Assembly (NCBI GenBank): GCA_963700045.1
Contig: CAVOWK010000045.1
Coordinates: 28,400 to 92,399, forward strand
Length of the DNA: 64,000 nucleotides
Direction: 5' to 3'
DNA from: RPQJ01 sp963700045
Lineage (GTDB): Bacteria; Pseudomonadota; Gammaproteobacteria; Steroidobacterales; Steroidobacteraceae
Shown: positions 10,428 through 20,025 of the stretch, one piece after another
How positions within the stretch are numbered: position 1 is the first letter of the stretch
Layout: every line of letters starts with the position of its first letter
Program-made: the position numbers and the translations under genes
The notes under the pieces: generated by a model
What the model was told of the DNA's origin: nothing
The model's database searches: none
What the model saw: only the letters and a program-made list of their open reading frames with translations

Positions 10428-11165
10428 ATGAACGCATCGCAGCGCAAACCCGTCGCGCTCGTGATCGGCGCAGGCGACGCAACCGGCGGCGCCATTGCGC
10501 GCCGGTTCGCCCGCGAAGGTCTTGCCGCCTGCGTGACGCGACGTTCGGCCGACAAGCTGCAACCCCTGGTCGACTCCATCCGCGCAGCGGGCGGCGAGGC
10601 GCACGGCTTCGGGTCCGACGCGCGCAAGGAAGACGAAGTCACGGCGCTGGTAGAGGACATCGAGACTCGCATCGGCGACATCGAGGTGTTCGTCTTCAAC
10701 ATAGGCGCGAACGTCCCGTGCAGCGTGCTCGACGAATCTGCGCGCAAGTATTTCAAGATCTGGGAGATGGCCTGCTACTCCGGCTTCCTGACCGGTCAGG
10801 CAGTGGCCAGGCGCATGGCGGCGCGCCGGCGCGGCACGATGATCTTCACGGGTGCCACGGCGAGCCTGCGCGGCGGCGCCAGTTTCGCGGCGTTTGCCGG
10901 TGCCAAGCATGCATTGCGCGCCCTGGCCCAAAGCCTGGCGCGGGAACTCGGGCCAGCCAACGTGCACGTCGCGCACGTGATCATCGATGGCGCGATCGAC
11001 ACCGCGTTCATCCGCGACAACTTTCCAGAGCGCCATGCCCTCAAGAGCGAGGACGGCATTCTCACGCCGGAGCACATCGCCGACACGTACTGGTTCCTGC
11101 ACCAGCAACCGCGCGACGCATGGACTTTCGAACTGGACCTGCGCCCCTGGTCGGAGCGCTGGTAG
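10428..11165 (+). CDS. Short-chain dehydrogenase/reductase lacking the catalytic tyrosine
   Basis: 245 residues, classical SDR fold: cofactor loop VIGAGDATGGAIARRF, NIGAN in place of NNAG, TGATASLRGG with the catalytic-serine region, and FAAFAGAKHALRALAQSLARE where SDRs have YxxxK. Here the tyrosine position is phenylalanine (F-A-G-A-K, lysine kept). A relative with the same replacement seems common in proteobacteria, so it is likely a subfamily trait. The C-terminus DAWTFELDLRPW is also characteristic. ATG at 10428 follows hemG closely (CAGGATG), so they are probably co-transcribed. Activity and substrate are unknown. Confidence 0.85.
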   Translation: MNASQRKPVALVIGAGDATGGAIARRFAREGLAACVTRRSADKLQPLVDSIRAAGGEAHGFGSDARKEDEVTALVEDIETRIGDIEVFVFNIGANVPCSVLDESARKYFKIWEMACYSGFLTGQAVARRMAARRRGTMIFTGATASLRGGASFAAFAGAKHALRALAQSLARELGPANVHVAHVIIDGAIDTAFIRDNFPERHALKSEDGILTPEHIADTYWFLHQQPRDAWTFELDLRPWSERW

Positions 11166-11177
11166 CGACCAGCCGCC

Positions 11178-12669
11178 TCAGGCCTTCTTTGCCTTCCTGA
11201 CCTTCCCCGCCTTCCTGACCTTCCTCACCTTCCTGACCTTCCCCGCCTTCCCCGCCTGCCTCACCTTCTTGTCGCCGCCGCCCAGGAAGACTCTTTCGAG
11301 TTCGTCGATCGCCTCGCCCGTGTACACGGCGAGACGTTGCAGGTGGGGCACCTTGTCGGCGCAGCCGGTGAAGCCGAAGTACAGGCCGCCGGCGTAGCTC
11401 AGCACCGTGATGTTGAGCGCCTGGCCATGGAACAGCGCCGAGATCGGGTAGTACGCCTCCATCTCCGAGCCCAGGAAGTACAGCTTGCCGCGCGGACCGG
11501 GCACGTTCGAGATGATGACGTTGTAGGTCGGCGGCACGCGCGAACCGATGCCGGGCAGGCGCGTGAGGATCTGCGGCGAACTGATCAGCACCGTGTAATC
11601 CATGAGCGACTTCGTGCTCATCTGCTTGAGGAATTCGCGTCCGGCGTTGCTGCTGCGACGGATGACGTCGAACCGCTGGCGCACGTCCTCGATGTCGGTG
11701 CCGAGACGCACGTTGGCGAAGCTGATCGCATTGCCGCCGGCCTGGCTCGAGTCGCGCGGCAACGCCACGGGAATCGACGTCACCAGAGACTTGCGCGGCA
11801 ACTCGCCGAGCTCGAGCAGGTAGCGGCGCATCGCCCCGCTGCTGGCTGCAAGCACCACGTCGTTGATGCTGCCGCCCGCCGCTGCGCCGATCGCCTTCAG
11901 GCGTTCGAGGCTGGTCGCCTGGGTGGCGACACGGCGCTGCGGGGTGACGTTGACGTTGAGGATCGTGCGGGGCGCCTCCGCCAGCGACGTGAAGTCGGGA
12001 TGCGGCTTCACGCCGAACACCGCCTTGACCGTCCCCGCGAGGCCCTGCACCAGGTTCGGCAATTCCCTGGCCTGGCTCGCGAAGGCCGCCTGCAACCATG
12101 CTGAAGGCGCCGAACCGGCCCGGGATCTTCGGCGCGCGCACGCTGCGCGGCCGGTCCGCGGCCCAGATCGGCGGCGTCTCGCTGGCGTGAGGATCGCTCG
12201 AGAAGTTGAGCAAGCCGACGCCCGACACGCCGTCCGCCAGCGAATGATGGAGCTTGCAGTACAGGGCGAAGCGTCCGCCCTGCAGGCCTTCGATCAGGTG
12301 GATCTCCCACAGCGGGCGATCGAGGTCCATCGGGTTCGAATGCAGGCGTGAAACGAGGATGCCCAGCTCGCGCTCGCCGCCGGGATAGGGCAGCGCCGAA
12401 TGCCGCAGGTGGTAATCGAGGTCGATCTTCTCGGCGACCTCGAACGTGGGACGCAATCGACCCGACCCCACGCCGCGCAGCCGGTAATTGAAAGGCGCAG
12501 CCGTGACCGGAAAGCTGCGCAGGTATTCGTAGACCTTGCGCGGGTAGTCGCGCGGCGCGCCAACCGGCAGCATGAAAGTCTGCAGACCCGCGACGTGCAT
12601 CGGCGTCTGCCGCGTTTCCATGAGCACGAAGCTCAGGTCGAGCAGGTTGAGAAGTTTGCGGTCGGCCAT
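11178..12669 (-). CDS. Wax ester synthase/diacylglycerol acyltransferase (WS/DGAT)
   Basis: About 496 residues with one extra base near 12096. The acyl-CoA:alcohol/diacylglycerol acyltransferase motif HHxxxDG is present as HHSLADG, after the family's PLWEIHLIEGL. Later motifs NDVVLAASSGAMRRYL, SNVPGPRGKLYFLGS and FGFTGCADKVP also match. It esterifies acyl-CoA with fatty alcohols or diacylglycerol at the membrane, making wax esters or triacylglycerol. The start ATG at 12669 has GGAGG seven bases upstream. The protein ends in an unusual lysine-rich tail (see the repeat at 11181-11272). It follows ppdK on the same strand after 116 bases and converges on the SDR gene. Confidence 0.9.
11181..11272. 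repeat. 9-bp-based tandem repeat encoding an (xxK) tail of the WS/DGAT protein
   Basis: About ten degenerate nine-base units built from CTTCC/CTGACC and CTTCC/CCGCC alternate. Read on the minus strand they encode triplets AGK and VRK (K-V-R-Q-A-G-K-A-G-K-V-R-K...). The tract ends at the stop codon of the wax synthase gene. Its length is likely to vary between strains by slippage. Confidence 0.8.
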
Positions 12670-12785
12670 GGGATCCTCCGTTCCCCGGCAATATAGGCGA
12701 CTGCCGGACACGGAGCCAGAAAATGACCCCGGACGCCGCTCGCGGCGGGCGCCTGACCTGAAACCGTCCCTGCGGACCGGAAACC

Positions 12786-15563
12786 TCAGGCCGCCCTGTC
12801 CGTGATGCCGGCGCTGCTGATCGCCGCCTGCGCGGCCGCGAGCCTCGCGATCGGCACCCGCGGCGGCGAGCATGAAACGTAGTCAAGCGCGATCGAGTCG
12901 CAGAACATGATCGAAGCGGGGTGACCGCCGTGCTCGCCGCAGATGCCGACCTTGAGCCCGGGCCGGCTGCGTCGCCCCCATTCGACCGCGAGCGCCATCA
13001 GCCGCCCCACGCCCTTCACGTCGAGCACGTCGAACGGATTGTCCTGCAGGATCCCCCGCTCGTTGTACATCGGCAGGAACTTGTTCTCGGCATCCTCGCG
13101 CGAGAATGAGAACGTCGCCTGCGTCAGGTCATTGGTGCCGAAGGAGAAGAACTCCGCGACCTCCGCGAGATTCTCGGCACGCATGCAGGCGCGCACGACT
13201 TCCACCATGGTGCCGAACTTGCACGGGACCTGCACGCCGTAGGTCAGTTCGACCTGCTTCTGCACGGCGGACATGTAGTCGCGCACGAGGTTCAGCTCCT
13301 GGGCCGTGCAGACCTGCGGCACCATGATCTCCGGCTGCACCTCGACGCCGGCGCGCACGCAGTCGGCCGCCGCTTCGAGCACGGCACGGATCTGCATGGT
13401 GTAGATTTCCGGATAGGTGATGCCGAGCCGCACGCCGCGGTGGCCCAGCATGGGGTTCACCTCGCGCAGTGCCCGGGCCTTGCGCAGGACCGCCTCCTTG
13501 CGCGCGATGATCGAGTCGATCAGCCGCGTCTCGCCGAAGTCCCGCAGCGTGGCGGGGATCTGCGTATCCGTGGCAAAGCGGGCGGCCTCCGTCAGCACTT
13601 CCAGGCCGCGGGCGGCGCCCCGCAAGTCGTGCAGCCGCGCGATGTCGTCCTCGAGCTGCCGCTCGGTCGGCAGGAACTCGTGGATCGGCGGGTCGAGCAG
13701 CCGGATCGTCACCGGATGCGGCGCCATGCCGCGGAAGATGCCGACGAAATCCGCCCGCTGGATCGGCAGCAGGCGATCGAGCGCTGCGCGCCGGTCCTCG
13801 GGCGTCTCGGCCACGATCATGTCCACGACGATAGGCAGCCGATCTCCCGCGTTGAACATGCGTTCGGTGCGGCACAGGCCGATGCCCTTTGCTCCGTAAC
13901 GCAGCGCGCGCGCCGCGTCCTGCGGCGTGTCGGCATTGGCGCGCACGCCGAGTCGCGCGTGCTGGTCGGCCCAGCCGAGAAGCTTCACCAGCGCGGCAGA
14001 GAAGTCGGCCTCGACCGTGGGCACCTCGCCGCGGAATACGCGGCCCGTGCTGCCGTCGATGGTGACGACGTCGCCTTCCTTGATCACCTGGTCGCCGACG
14101 AACGCAACGCGCATCGCCACGTCGACATGGATGCCTTCGGCTCCGGCGACGCATGGCTTGCCCATCCCGCGCGCGACGACGGCCGCGTGCGAGGTCTTGC
14201 CGCCGCGGCTCGTCAGGATGCCCTGCGAGGCGAAGAAGCCGTGGATGTCCTCGGGCTTGGTTTCCTCGCGCACCAGGATGACCTTCGTGCCCTGCTTGCC
14301 GAGCGCCTCCGCGCGGTCGGCGTCGAAGACCGCATGGCCGCTGGCCGCTCCGGGCGACGCCGGCAACCCGGTCGCCAGCGGCTGGCTCTTGTGCTGCGGA
14401 TCGAGGCGCGGGAACAGCATCTGCTCCAGGTGCGCCGGGTCGACGCGCGTGATGGCTTCTTCACGGCTCAACAGCCCTTCCTCGTGCATTTCGACCGAGG
14501 TGCGCACTCGCGCGGCTGCGTTCATCTTGCCGTTGCGGGTCTGCAGGCAGTACAGGGTGCCGCGCTCGATCGTGAACTCGAAGTCCTGCACTTCGCGGTA
14601 GTGCCGCTCGAGTCGATTGCGCAGCTCCACGAGTTGGACATACAGGCCGGGCATTTCCGTGGCTAAATCCCCGATCGGCTTGGGTGTGCGGATGCCGGCG
14701 ACCACGTCCTCGCCCTGAGCGTTCGTCAGGTACTCGCCGTACAGCTGGTTCTCGCCAGTGGCCGGGTTGCGCGTGAAGCCGACACCGGTCGCGCTGTCGT
14801 TGCCCATGTTGCCGTAGACCATGGCCACGACGTTGACGGCCGTGCCATTCGCCATTGCCGGCGTGATCTTGAACTCGCGCCGGTAATCGATCGCCCGCTT
14901 GCCCATCCACGAGTTGAAGACGGCCTTGATGGCGATCTCGAGCTGCTCGTAGGGATCGGACGGGAACGGCTGCCCGGTGTGCCGCTGCACCACCTGCAGG
15001 AAGCGCTCGCCGATCTCGCGCAGCTCGTCCGCGCCGAGCATCACGTCCTGCTTGACGCCGACGCGGGACTTCACGACTTCGAACTGCTCGTCGAAGAGCG
15101 CGTCCGGGACGCCGAGCGCGACCTTGCCGAAAAGCTGGATGAAGCGGCGCCACGCGTCGTAACCGAAGCGCTCGTTGCCCGTGTGACGGATGAGCGCCGC
15201 GAGCGTCGTCGCGTTGAGGCCGAGGTTGAGGATGGTGTCCATCATGCCCGGCATGGACATGGCGGAGCCGGAGCGCACGGAGACCAGCAGGGGATCGTCG
15301 CTGCCGCCGAAGCGCTTGCCGCTCTGGTTCTCGAGCGACGCCATGTGTGTGCGCGCCGTCTCAAGCAGCCCCGGGGGCAGGTTGCGCTGGGCATCGCCGA
15401 GGTATGCGAGACAGGCCTCGGTCGTGATCACGAATCCGGGCGGCACGTTCAGCCCGATGCGCGTCATCTCACAGAGGTTGGCGCCCTTGCCGCCGAGCAG
15501 CATCTTGTTGCGGCCATCGCCTTCTGCAAACGCATAGACCCATTGGGGCGCAGTGGTGGTCAT
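12786..15563 (-). CDS. ppdK: Pyruvate, phosphate dikinase
   Basis: 925 residues, full length for the family. The N-terminal ATP-grasp region begins WVYAFAEGDGRNKMLLGGKGANLCEM in outline; the phosphohistidine domain carries GGKTSHAAVVARGMGKPCV with the catalytic histidine; the C-terminal TIM barrel has GLCRTERMF, HRGVRLGITYPEIY and ICGEHGGHP. It interconverts pyruvate, ATP and Pi with PEP, AMP and PPi in the cytoplasm. ATG at 15563 (MTTTAPQWVYAF) has GAGGAC upstream and is preferred to in-frame starts further out. It could feed gluconeogenesis during growth on fatty acids or alkanes (inference). Confidence 0.95.
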   Translation of the reverse strand: MTTTAPQWVYAFAEGDGRNKMLLGGKGANLCEMTRIGLNVPPGFVITTEACLAYLGDAQRNLPPGLLETARTHMASLENQSGKRFGGSDDPLLVSVRSGSAMSMPGMMDTILNLGLNATTLAALIRHTGNERFGYDAWRRFIQLFGKVALGVPDALFDEQFEVVKSRVGVKQDVMLGADELREIGERFLQVVQRHTGQPFPSDPYEQLEIAIKAVFNSWMGKRAIDYRREFKITPAMANGTAVNVVAMVYGNMGNDSATGVGFTRNPATGENQLYGEYLTNAQGEDVVAGIRTPKPIGDLATEMPGLYVQLVELRNRLERHYREVQDFEFTIERGTLYCLQTRNGKMNAAARVRTSVEMHEEGLLSREEAITRVDPAHLEQMLFPRLDPQHKSQPLATGLPASPGAASGHAVFDADRAEALGKQGTKVILVREETKPEDIHGFFASQGILTSRGGKTSHAAVVARGMGKPCVAGAEGIHVDVAMRVAFVGDQVIKEGDVVTIDGSTGRVFRGEVPTVEADFSAALVKLLGWADQHARLGVRANADTPQDAARALRYGAKGIGLCRTERMFNAGDRLPIVVDMIVAETPEDRRAALDRLLPIQRADFVGIFRGMAPHPVTIRLLDPPIHEFLPTERQLEDDIARLHDLRGAARGLEVLTEAARFATDTQIPATLRDFGETRLIDSIIARKEAVLRKARALREVNPMLGHRGVRLGITYPEIYTMQIRAVLEAAADCVRAGVEVQPEIMVPQVCTAQELNLVRDYMSAVQKQVELTYGVQVPCKFGTMVEVVRACMRAENLAEVAEFFSFGTNDLTQATFSFSREDAENKFLPMYNERGILQDNPFDVLDVKGVGRLMALAVEWGRRSRPGLKVGICGEHGGHPASIMFCDSIALDYVSCSPPRVPIARLAAAQAAISSAGITDRAA

Positions 15564-15646
15564 CGCGGGTCCTCGCCGCCCCTCCATCGGGGCCGTTGGA
15601 CGCCATTGATACCGCCACGCCTGTCCCCGTGAAATACGTAAATGTA

Positions 15647-15681
15647 GGTGCGGTTCCGCGCTAATGCGTAAGCGCCGCACC
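15647..15681 (-). terminator. Possible hairpin between atoE and ppdK
   Basis: GGTGCGG at 15647-15653 pairs with CCGCACC at 15675-15681, with further GCG/CGC pairing inside. It lies about 90 bases beyond the atoE-like stop and upstream of ppdK. There is no clean T-run, so a terminator role is only possible. Confidence 0.3.
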
Positions 15682-15771
15682 GGCTTGGCCGACAGTCCCG
15701 GGGCTTTATTCGCGGCGACCAGGCCCCGTCGCCGTGCGCATCGCCGCCGAACGCAGGCGCCTCACCTCACG

Positions 15772-17115
15772 TCACTTCACGAAGGTGAAAATGCTCACGC
15801 CGACCACGAACCACAGCATCGCAAACACGACCAGGTGACCGAAGATCTCCCGGAAATCGATCCGCGCGATGCCCGCGGCCACGACGACCCAGAACGGTGC
15901 AAGCAGGTTGCCCATCTGGTCACCGACCCCGAGCGCGAGCAACCCCTGCTGCGGCGTTGCTCCGAGCGCGTTCGCGGCGCTCACGGTCACGAACCCCTGG
16001 ATGATCCACTGGCCGCCGCTCGACGGCACGAAGATCGCGATGATCGACGCGCCGATCGCCGTCAGCAGCGGAAAAGTGAGCGGTGTCGCGACATCGCTGA
16101 ACACCTGCGCGAACCACGTGCCGACCCGGGTGAACTGCAGCACCCCCGCCACGCCGCCGTAGAGCTGGTACAGCACGATGACCGGCCAGCACGTCACCAC
16201 GGCCTTGGCCATCGCCCGTGAAAACGCGCCGAAGTTGCGCTGCATGAGCAGCGCCAGCAGCAGCAGCACGGTGATCATCGAGTTGAGTTCGAGCCCGAGA
16301 CTCTTGTTGACGAAATGGTGGTAGAGCCAGGTCGCAAGTGCGATGCAGAGCAGGAACGGGAACAGCCACGTGCGCTCGGTCCAGCCGGAAAAGCCGGGTG
16401 TGGCCGGGGCCGGGTCCTGGCCCGACTCGCGAGCGGGCTGTGCCAGAGCGGCCGCGTTCGGAAACGCCGAGATCGGCTTGACCTGCTGCGGCATGAGGAA
16501 ACGCGCGAGCAGGATCAGCGCGAGCGGAAACACGGCGATCACCATCAGCGCGGGCAGCGACCCGATCGTGGTGCCGAGCGCCATGATGCCGGTCTGCTTC
16601 TCGAGGAAGTGCCCTGGCGTCGCCATCAGCAGCGCTGCCGTCGACGACAGCCCGTATTGCCAGACGGACCCGGCCGCGAACACCGTCGCGAGCAGGAACG
16701 GGAAATCGACACGCAGACCCTTGCGCTCCGCCGCCTCGGCGAAGTACACGGCGATCAGGGGACCCATTGCCAGGCTCAGTCCCCAGTACAGGTAGCTCAG
16801 GACGGAGTTCACCAGGACCGCCAGCGCGATCACTTGCGTGACCGTCCGCGGCAGGTCCGCTACGTAGCGCACCGCACGCCGGAAGGCGTCGGTCATGCTG
16901 AGCACCGAACTCAACACGAGGATCAGCGTCATCTGCATGCTGAACGGCAGCAGCATCCACAGCCCGCGGTAAAAGGCGTCGACGTTGGTCAGGACACTGT
17001 CGCCAAGCGCGAGCGAAATGGAGACCAGCACGAACAGCATGATGACCGACGATGCGGCAGCATCCGGCACGTAGTTGCCGGCCTTGCGGGCGAAGGTCGC
17101 AATCCACTCACGCAT
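15772..17115 (-). CDS. atoE: Short-chain fatty acid transporter, AtoE family
   Basis: 447 residues with about eleven to twelve hydrophobic helices. Opens MREWIATFARKAGNYVPDA; family segments include SYLYWGLSLAMGPLIAVYFA, FVPSSGGQWIIQGFV and LALGVGDQMGNLLAPFWVV. AtoE proteins move short-chain fatty acids such as acetoacetate/butyrate across the inner membrane. The ATG at 17115 has GGAGG about ten bases upstream, favouring it over a TTG at 17139. It is transcribed away from the amidohydrolase pair. Confidence 0.9.
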   Translation of the reverse strand: MREWIATFARKAGNYVPDAAASSVIMLFVLVSISLALGDSVLTNVDAFYRGLWMLLPFSMQMTLILVLSSVLSMTDAFRRAVRYVADLPRTVTQVIALAVLVNSVLSYLYWGLSLAMGPLIAVYFAEAAERKGLRVDFPFLLATVFAAGSVWQYGLSSTAALLMATPGHFLEKQTGIMALGTTIGSLPALMVIAVFPLALILLARFLMPQQVKPISAFPNAAALAQPARESGQDPAPATPGFSGWTERTWLFPFLLCIALATWLYHHFVNKSLGLELNSMITVLLLLALLMQRNFGAFSRAMAKAVVTCWPVIVLYQLYGGVAGVLQFTRVGTWFAQVFSDVATPLTFPLLTAIGASIIAIFVPSSGGQWIIQGFVTVSAANALGATPQQGLLALGVGDQMGNLLAPFWVVVAAGIARIDFREIFGHLVVFAMLWFVVGVSIFTFVK

Positions 17116-17277
17116 GCCTGGTGCGCCTCCGCTGCACAATCTCTGGCCGATGGTAAACGGTTGCGGTACGCCCCGTACGTTCCGTTATGCTTCGCTGCGG
17201 TGAGCGTCGCGGCCTTGTCGCGCCGCAAAAAAAAGGCGCTGGAGCGCGTGCGCTGTGAATGCGGGGGGATGAGCTTG

Positions 17278-18669
17278 ATGTCATGGAAATCGTTGGGTGG
17301 AGCAGTGCTCGCCCTCGTCGCCTGTTCCACCATTGCCGCGACCGAACCCTATCCGTCCACCTACCAGGCGCGACCCGGCGCGCCGGTGCTCATCCGCAAT
17401 GCAACGGTGCTCGATGGGACGGGCCGCCGGCTGGACGGTGCTGACGTCCTGATCCGCGACCGCAGGATCGTCGGCATCGGTCCGGGCCTCGAGCGCGGTG
17501 ACGCAACGGAGATCGACGCGCAGGGTCGTTGGGTCACCCCCGGCCTCATCGACGTGCATTCGCACCTCGGCGTCTATGCCAGCCCTGGCGTGGACGCGAC
17601 GCAGGATGGCAACGAGGCGACGGACCCCGTCACCGCAGGCGTTTGGGCCGAACACTCCGTGTGGCCGCAGGACCCCGGCTTCGCCACTGCGCTGGCGGGC
17701 GGCGTCACGACGCTGCAGATCCTGCCGGGTTCAGCCAACCTGATCGGCGGGCGCGGCGTGACGCTGCGCAACGTACCCGCGACCACCTACCAGGCAATGA
17801 AGTTCCCGGACGCGCCGCAGGGACTCAAGATGGCCTGCGGCGAGAACCCGAAGCGGGTGTACGGCGAGCGCGATCGGGCGCCGTCGACGCGCATGGGCAA
17901 CGTCGCCGGGTATCGGCAGGCCTTCGCCGACGCGCAGGATTACGCGCAGCAGTGGGACAAGTACCAGGCGGAACTCACCGCGTACGACGAGAAGAAAGAC
18001 AAAGACAAGGATCCGGCTGAGCGCCCATCGCCACCGAAGCGTGACCTGCGGCTCGATACGCTCGTCGCCGCGATGCAGGGCAAGGTGCAGGTGCACATCC
18101 ACTGCTACCGCGCGGACGAGATGGCCGTGATGCTCGACCTGGCCAAAGAGTACGGCTTCAAGGTCGCCGCCTTCCATCACGGCGTCGAGGCCTACAAGAT
18201 CGCCGACCGCCTCGCGCAGGAGGGCGTCTGCGGCGCACTGTGGGCTGACTGGTGGGGCTTCAAGCTCGAGGCCTACGACGGCATCTGGGAGAACCTGGCG
18301 TTCGTCGACGCGCCGCCGAACGGCTGCGCGATCGTTCATTCGGACTCCGACGAAGGCATCCAGCGACTGAACCAGGAAGCGGCGAAGGCCATGTCGCGCG
18401 GGCAGCGCGCCGGCCTCGACATTCCACCGGAGCGCGCGATTCGCTGGATCACGTCGAATGCCGCGAAGTCGCTCGGTATTGCCGACCGGGTCGGCACGCT
18501 GGAGCCCGGCAAGATCGCCGACGTCGTGGTCTGGAACCGCGATCCGTTCAGCGTGTATGCGCTGCCCGACCTCGTCTACATCGACGGCGCACTGGCATTC
18601 GACCGGAGCCATCCGCCCGCCACGCCCCGCTCCGACTTCCTGCTCGGCCAGCCTGGAGCCGCACGATGA
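17278..18669 (+). CDS. Secreted amidohydrolase (imidazolonepropionase-like), metal site intact
   Basis: About 463 residues with an N-terminal signal sequence (MSWKSLGGAVLALVACS). The amidohydrolase start of barrel reads TPGLIDVHSHLG, supplying the HxH metal ligands; VHIHCYRADEM and AFHHGVEAYKIAD give further metal-site histidines, and IVHSDSDEGI the catalytic aspartate. MACGENPKRVYGE is a marker of this subgroup. The ATG at 17278 is about ten bases after a GGGGGG run; an ATG at 17269 is too close to that run. The stop overlaps the start of the next, related gene (ATGA), so the two are translated together. Confidence 0.85.
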   Translation: MSWKSLGGAVLALVACSTIAATEPYPSTYQARPGAPVLIRNATVLDGTGRRLDGADVLIRDRRIVGIGPGLERGDATEIDAQGRWVTPGLIDVHSHLGVYASPGVDATQDGNEATDPVTAGVWAEHSVWPQDPGFATALAGGVTTLQILPGSANLIGGRGVTLRNVPATTYQAMKFPDAPQGLKMACGENPKRVYGERDRAPSTRMGNVAGYRQAFADAQDYAQQWDKYQAELTAYDEKKDKDKDPAERPSPPKRDLRLDTLVAAMQGKVQVHIHCYRADEMAVMLDLAKEYGFKVAAFHHGVEAYKIADRLAQEGVCGALWADWWGFKLEAYDGIWENLAFVDAPPNGCAIVHSDSDEGIQRLNQEAAKAMSRGQRAGLDIPPERAIRWITSNAAKSLGIADRVGTLEPGKIADVVVWNRDPFSVYALPDLVYIDGALAFDRSHPPATPRSDFLLGQPGAAR

Positions 18670-19970
18670 ACCGCCGTCGCACGCTGGCGCTCGTCGCGCT
18701 GCTTGCTTCCTGCCTGGGCAACAGCGGAATCGCACATTCCCAGGACGTGCTGATCCGCGGTGCGAAGGTGCATACGGTGACGGCGAAGGGCACGCTCGAA
18801 CGGGCCGACGTACTCGTGCGCGGCGGACGCGTCGTCGAAGTGGGCAGTGGTCTCGCGGCCGCGGCCGGCGCGACGGTCGTCGAAGCCAATGGCCGTCCGT
18901 TGACTCCCGGCCTCTTCGGCGGGATCACCGGGCTCGGCGTTGTCGAGATCGAACTGGAGTCGTCGACGGTCGACCGCTCCGCACTGGTCGGCGACGGTGC
19001 AAGCGGCCCGGCCTTCGTGCCGCGGCCCGAATTCGACGTGGCTCCGGCTTTCAATCCGGACTCCGTGTCGATCGGCGTCAACCGCAGCGAAGGCATCACG
19101 TTCGCGATGATCGCCCCGAATGCGTCGGGCACCTTGTTTGCCGGCCAGGGGGCCGTGGCGCGTCTCGACGGCAGCGCCGATCCATTCGTGGCCGCAAGCC
19201 GCACGCAGTTCCTCGACCTGGGGTCCTCTGCCACCGCCGGTGTCGGCTACAGCCGCGCCGCGCAATTCATGTTGCTGCAGCAGGCAGCGCGCGAGGCGCT
19301 GCCTGGCAAGCCGCTGCAGGCTGGCGACGTGCGAATGCTCACGCCCACTGGACGCGAAGTGCTGGCCGGCTACCTCGCCGGTGGGCGCATTGCGTTCGCT
19401 GTCGACCGTGCGGTCGACATCCGACAGGTGCTCGACTTCGCCGCCAGGCACGGCGTGAAGCCGGTGATCGTCGGTGGCGCACAGGCGTCGCAGGTGGCCA
19501 CGCTGCTCGCCCGGTCAAAGGTCCCGGTGGTGCTGGAACCCCTGCTCGCCCTGCCCGGCACGTTCGACCAGCTCGGCGCGTCCATGGAGAACGCGGCGCA
19601 GCTGCAGCGCGCGGGCGTGCCCATCCTGTTCACGCATTTCTCCGCCGGCACCAACAGCGCGCACAAGGTGCGGCAAGGCGCGGGCGTGGCCGTCGCGCAC
19701 GGCCTGCCGTGGGATGCTGCGCTGGCGGCCCTGACGTCTACGCCGGCCGACGTGTTCGGCCTCGGCGCCGCAGCGGGCCGGATCATGCCTGGATCGCCCG
19801 CGGACCTCGTGCTGTGGTCCGGAGACCCGCTCGAGGTGACCACGGTTGCCGAGCAGGTCTGGATCGGCGGCCGGCCGCAATCCATGCGCTCGCGGCAAAC
19901 GGAATTGCGTGACCGTTATCGACCGGCCGGCCTCACCAGCGGACCAGCGGCACCCGCGCGGCAAGAGTGA
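18666..19970 (+). CDS. Amidohydrolase-like protein without the HxH metal motif, paired with the preceding gene
   Basis: 434 residues with signal peptide (MNRRRTLALVALLASCLGNS). The composite amidohydrolase fold is recognisable (DVLIRGAKVHTVTAKGTLE at the start; GSPADLVLWSGDPLEV at the end), but the segment that normally reads PGLIDxHxH is TPGLFGGITGLG, so the first metal ligands are gone. Later segments (FAARHGVKPVIVGG, LFTHFSAGTNSAHKVRQ) keep some barrel features. It overlaps the intact amidohydrolase by four bases. I infer a partner or structural subunit rather than an independent enzyme. Confidence 0.8.
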   Translation: MNRRRTLALVALLASCLGNSGIAHSQDVLIRGAKVHTVTAKGTLERADVLVRGGRVVEVGSGLAAAAGATVVEANGRPLTPGLFGGITGLGVVEIELESSTVDRSALVGDGASGPAFVPRPEFDVAPAFNPDSVSIGVNRSEGITFAMIAPNASGTLFAGQGAVARLDGSADPFVAASRTQFLDLGSSATAGVGYSRAAQFMLLQQAAREALPGKPLQAGDVRMLTPTGREVLAGYLAGGRIAFAVDRAVDIRQVLDFAARHGVKPVIVGGAQASQVATLLARSKVPVVLEPLLALPGTFDQLGASMENAAQLQRAGVPILFTHFSAGTNSAHKVRQGAGVAVAHGLPWDAALAALTSTPADVFGLGAAAGRIMPGSPADLVLWSGDPLEVTTVAEQVWIGGRPQSMRSRQTELRDRYRPAGLTSGPAAPARQE

Positions 19971-20025
19971 CGCCGCGGCCGTCACAGATTGGTTGACGGC
20001 CCGGAGGACAGGCAAGGGAGACGCG

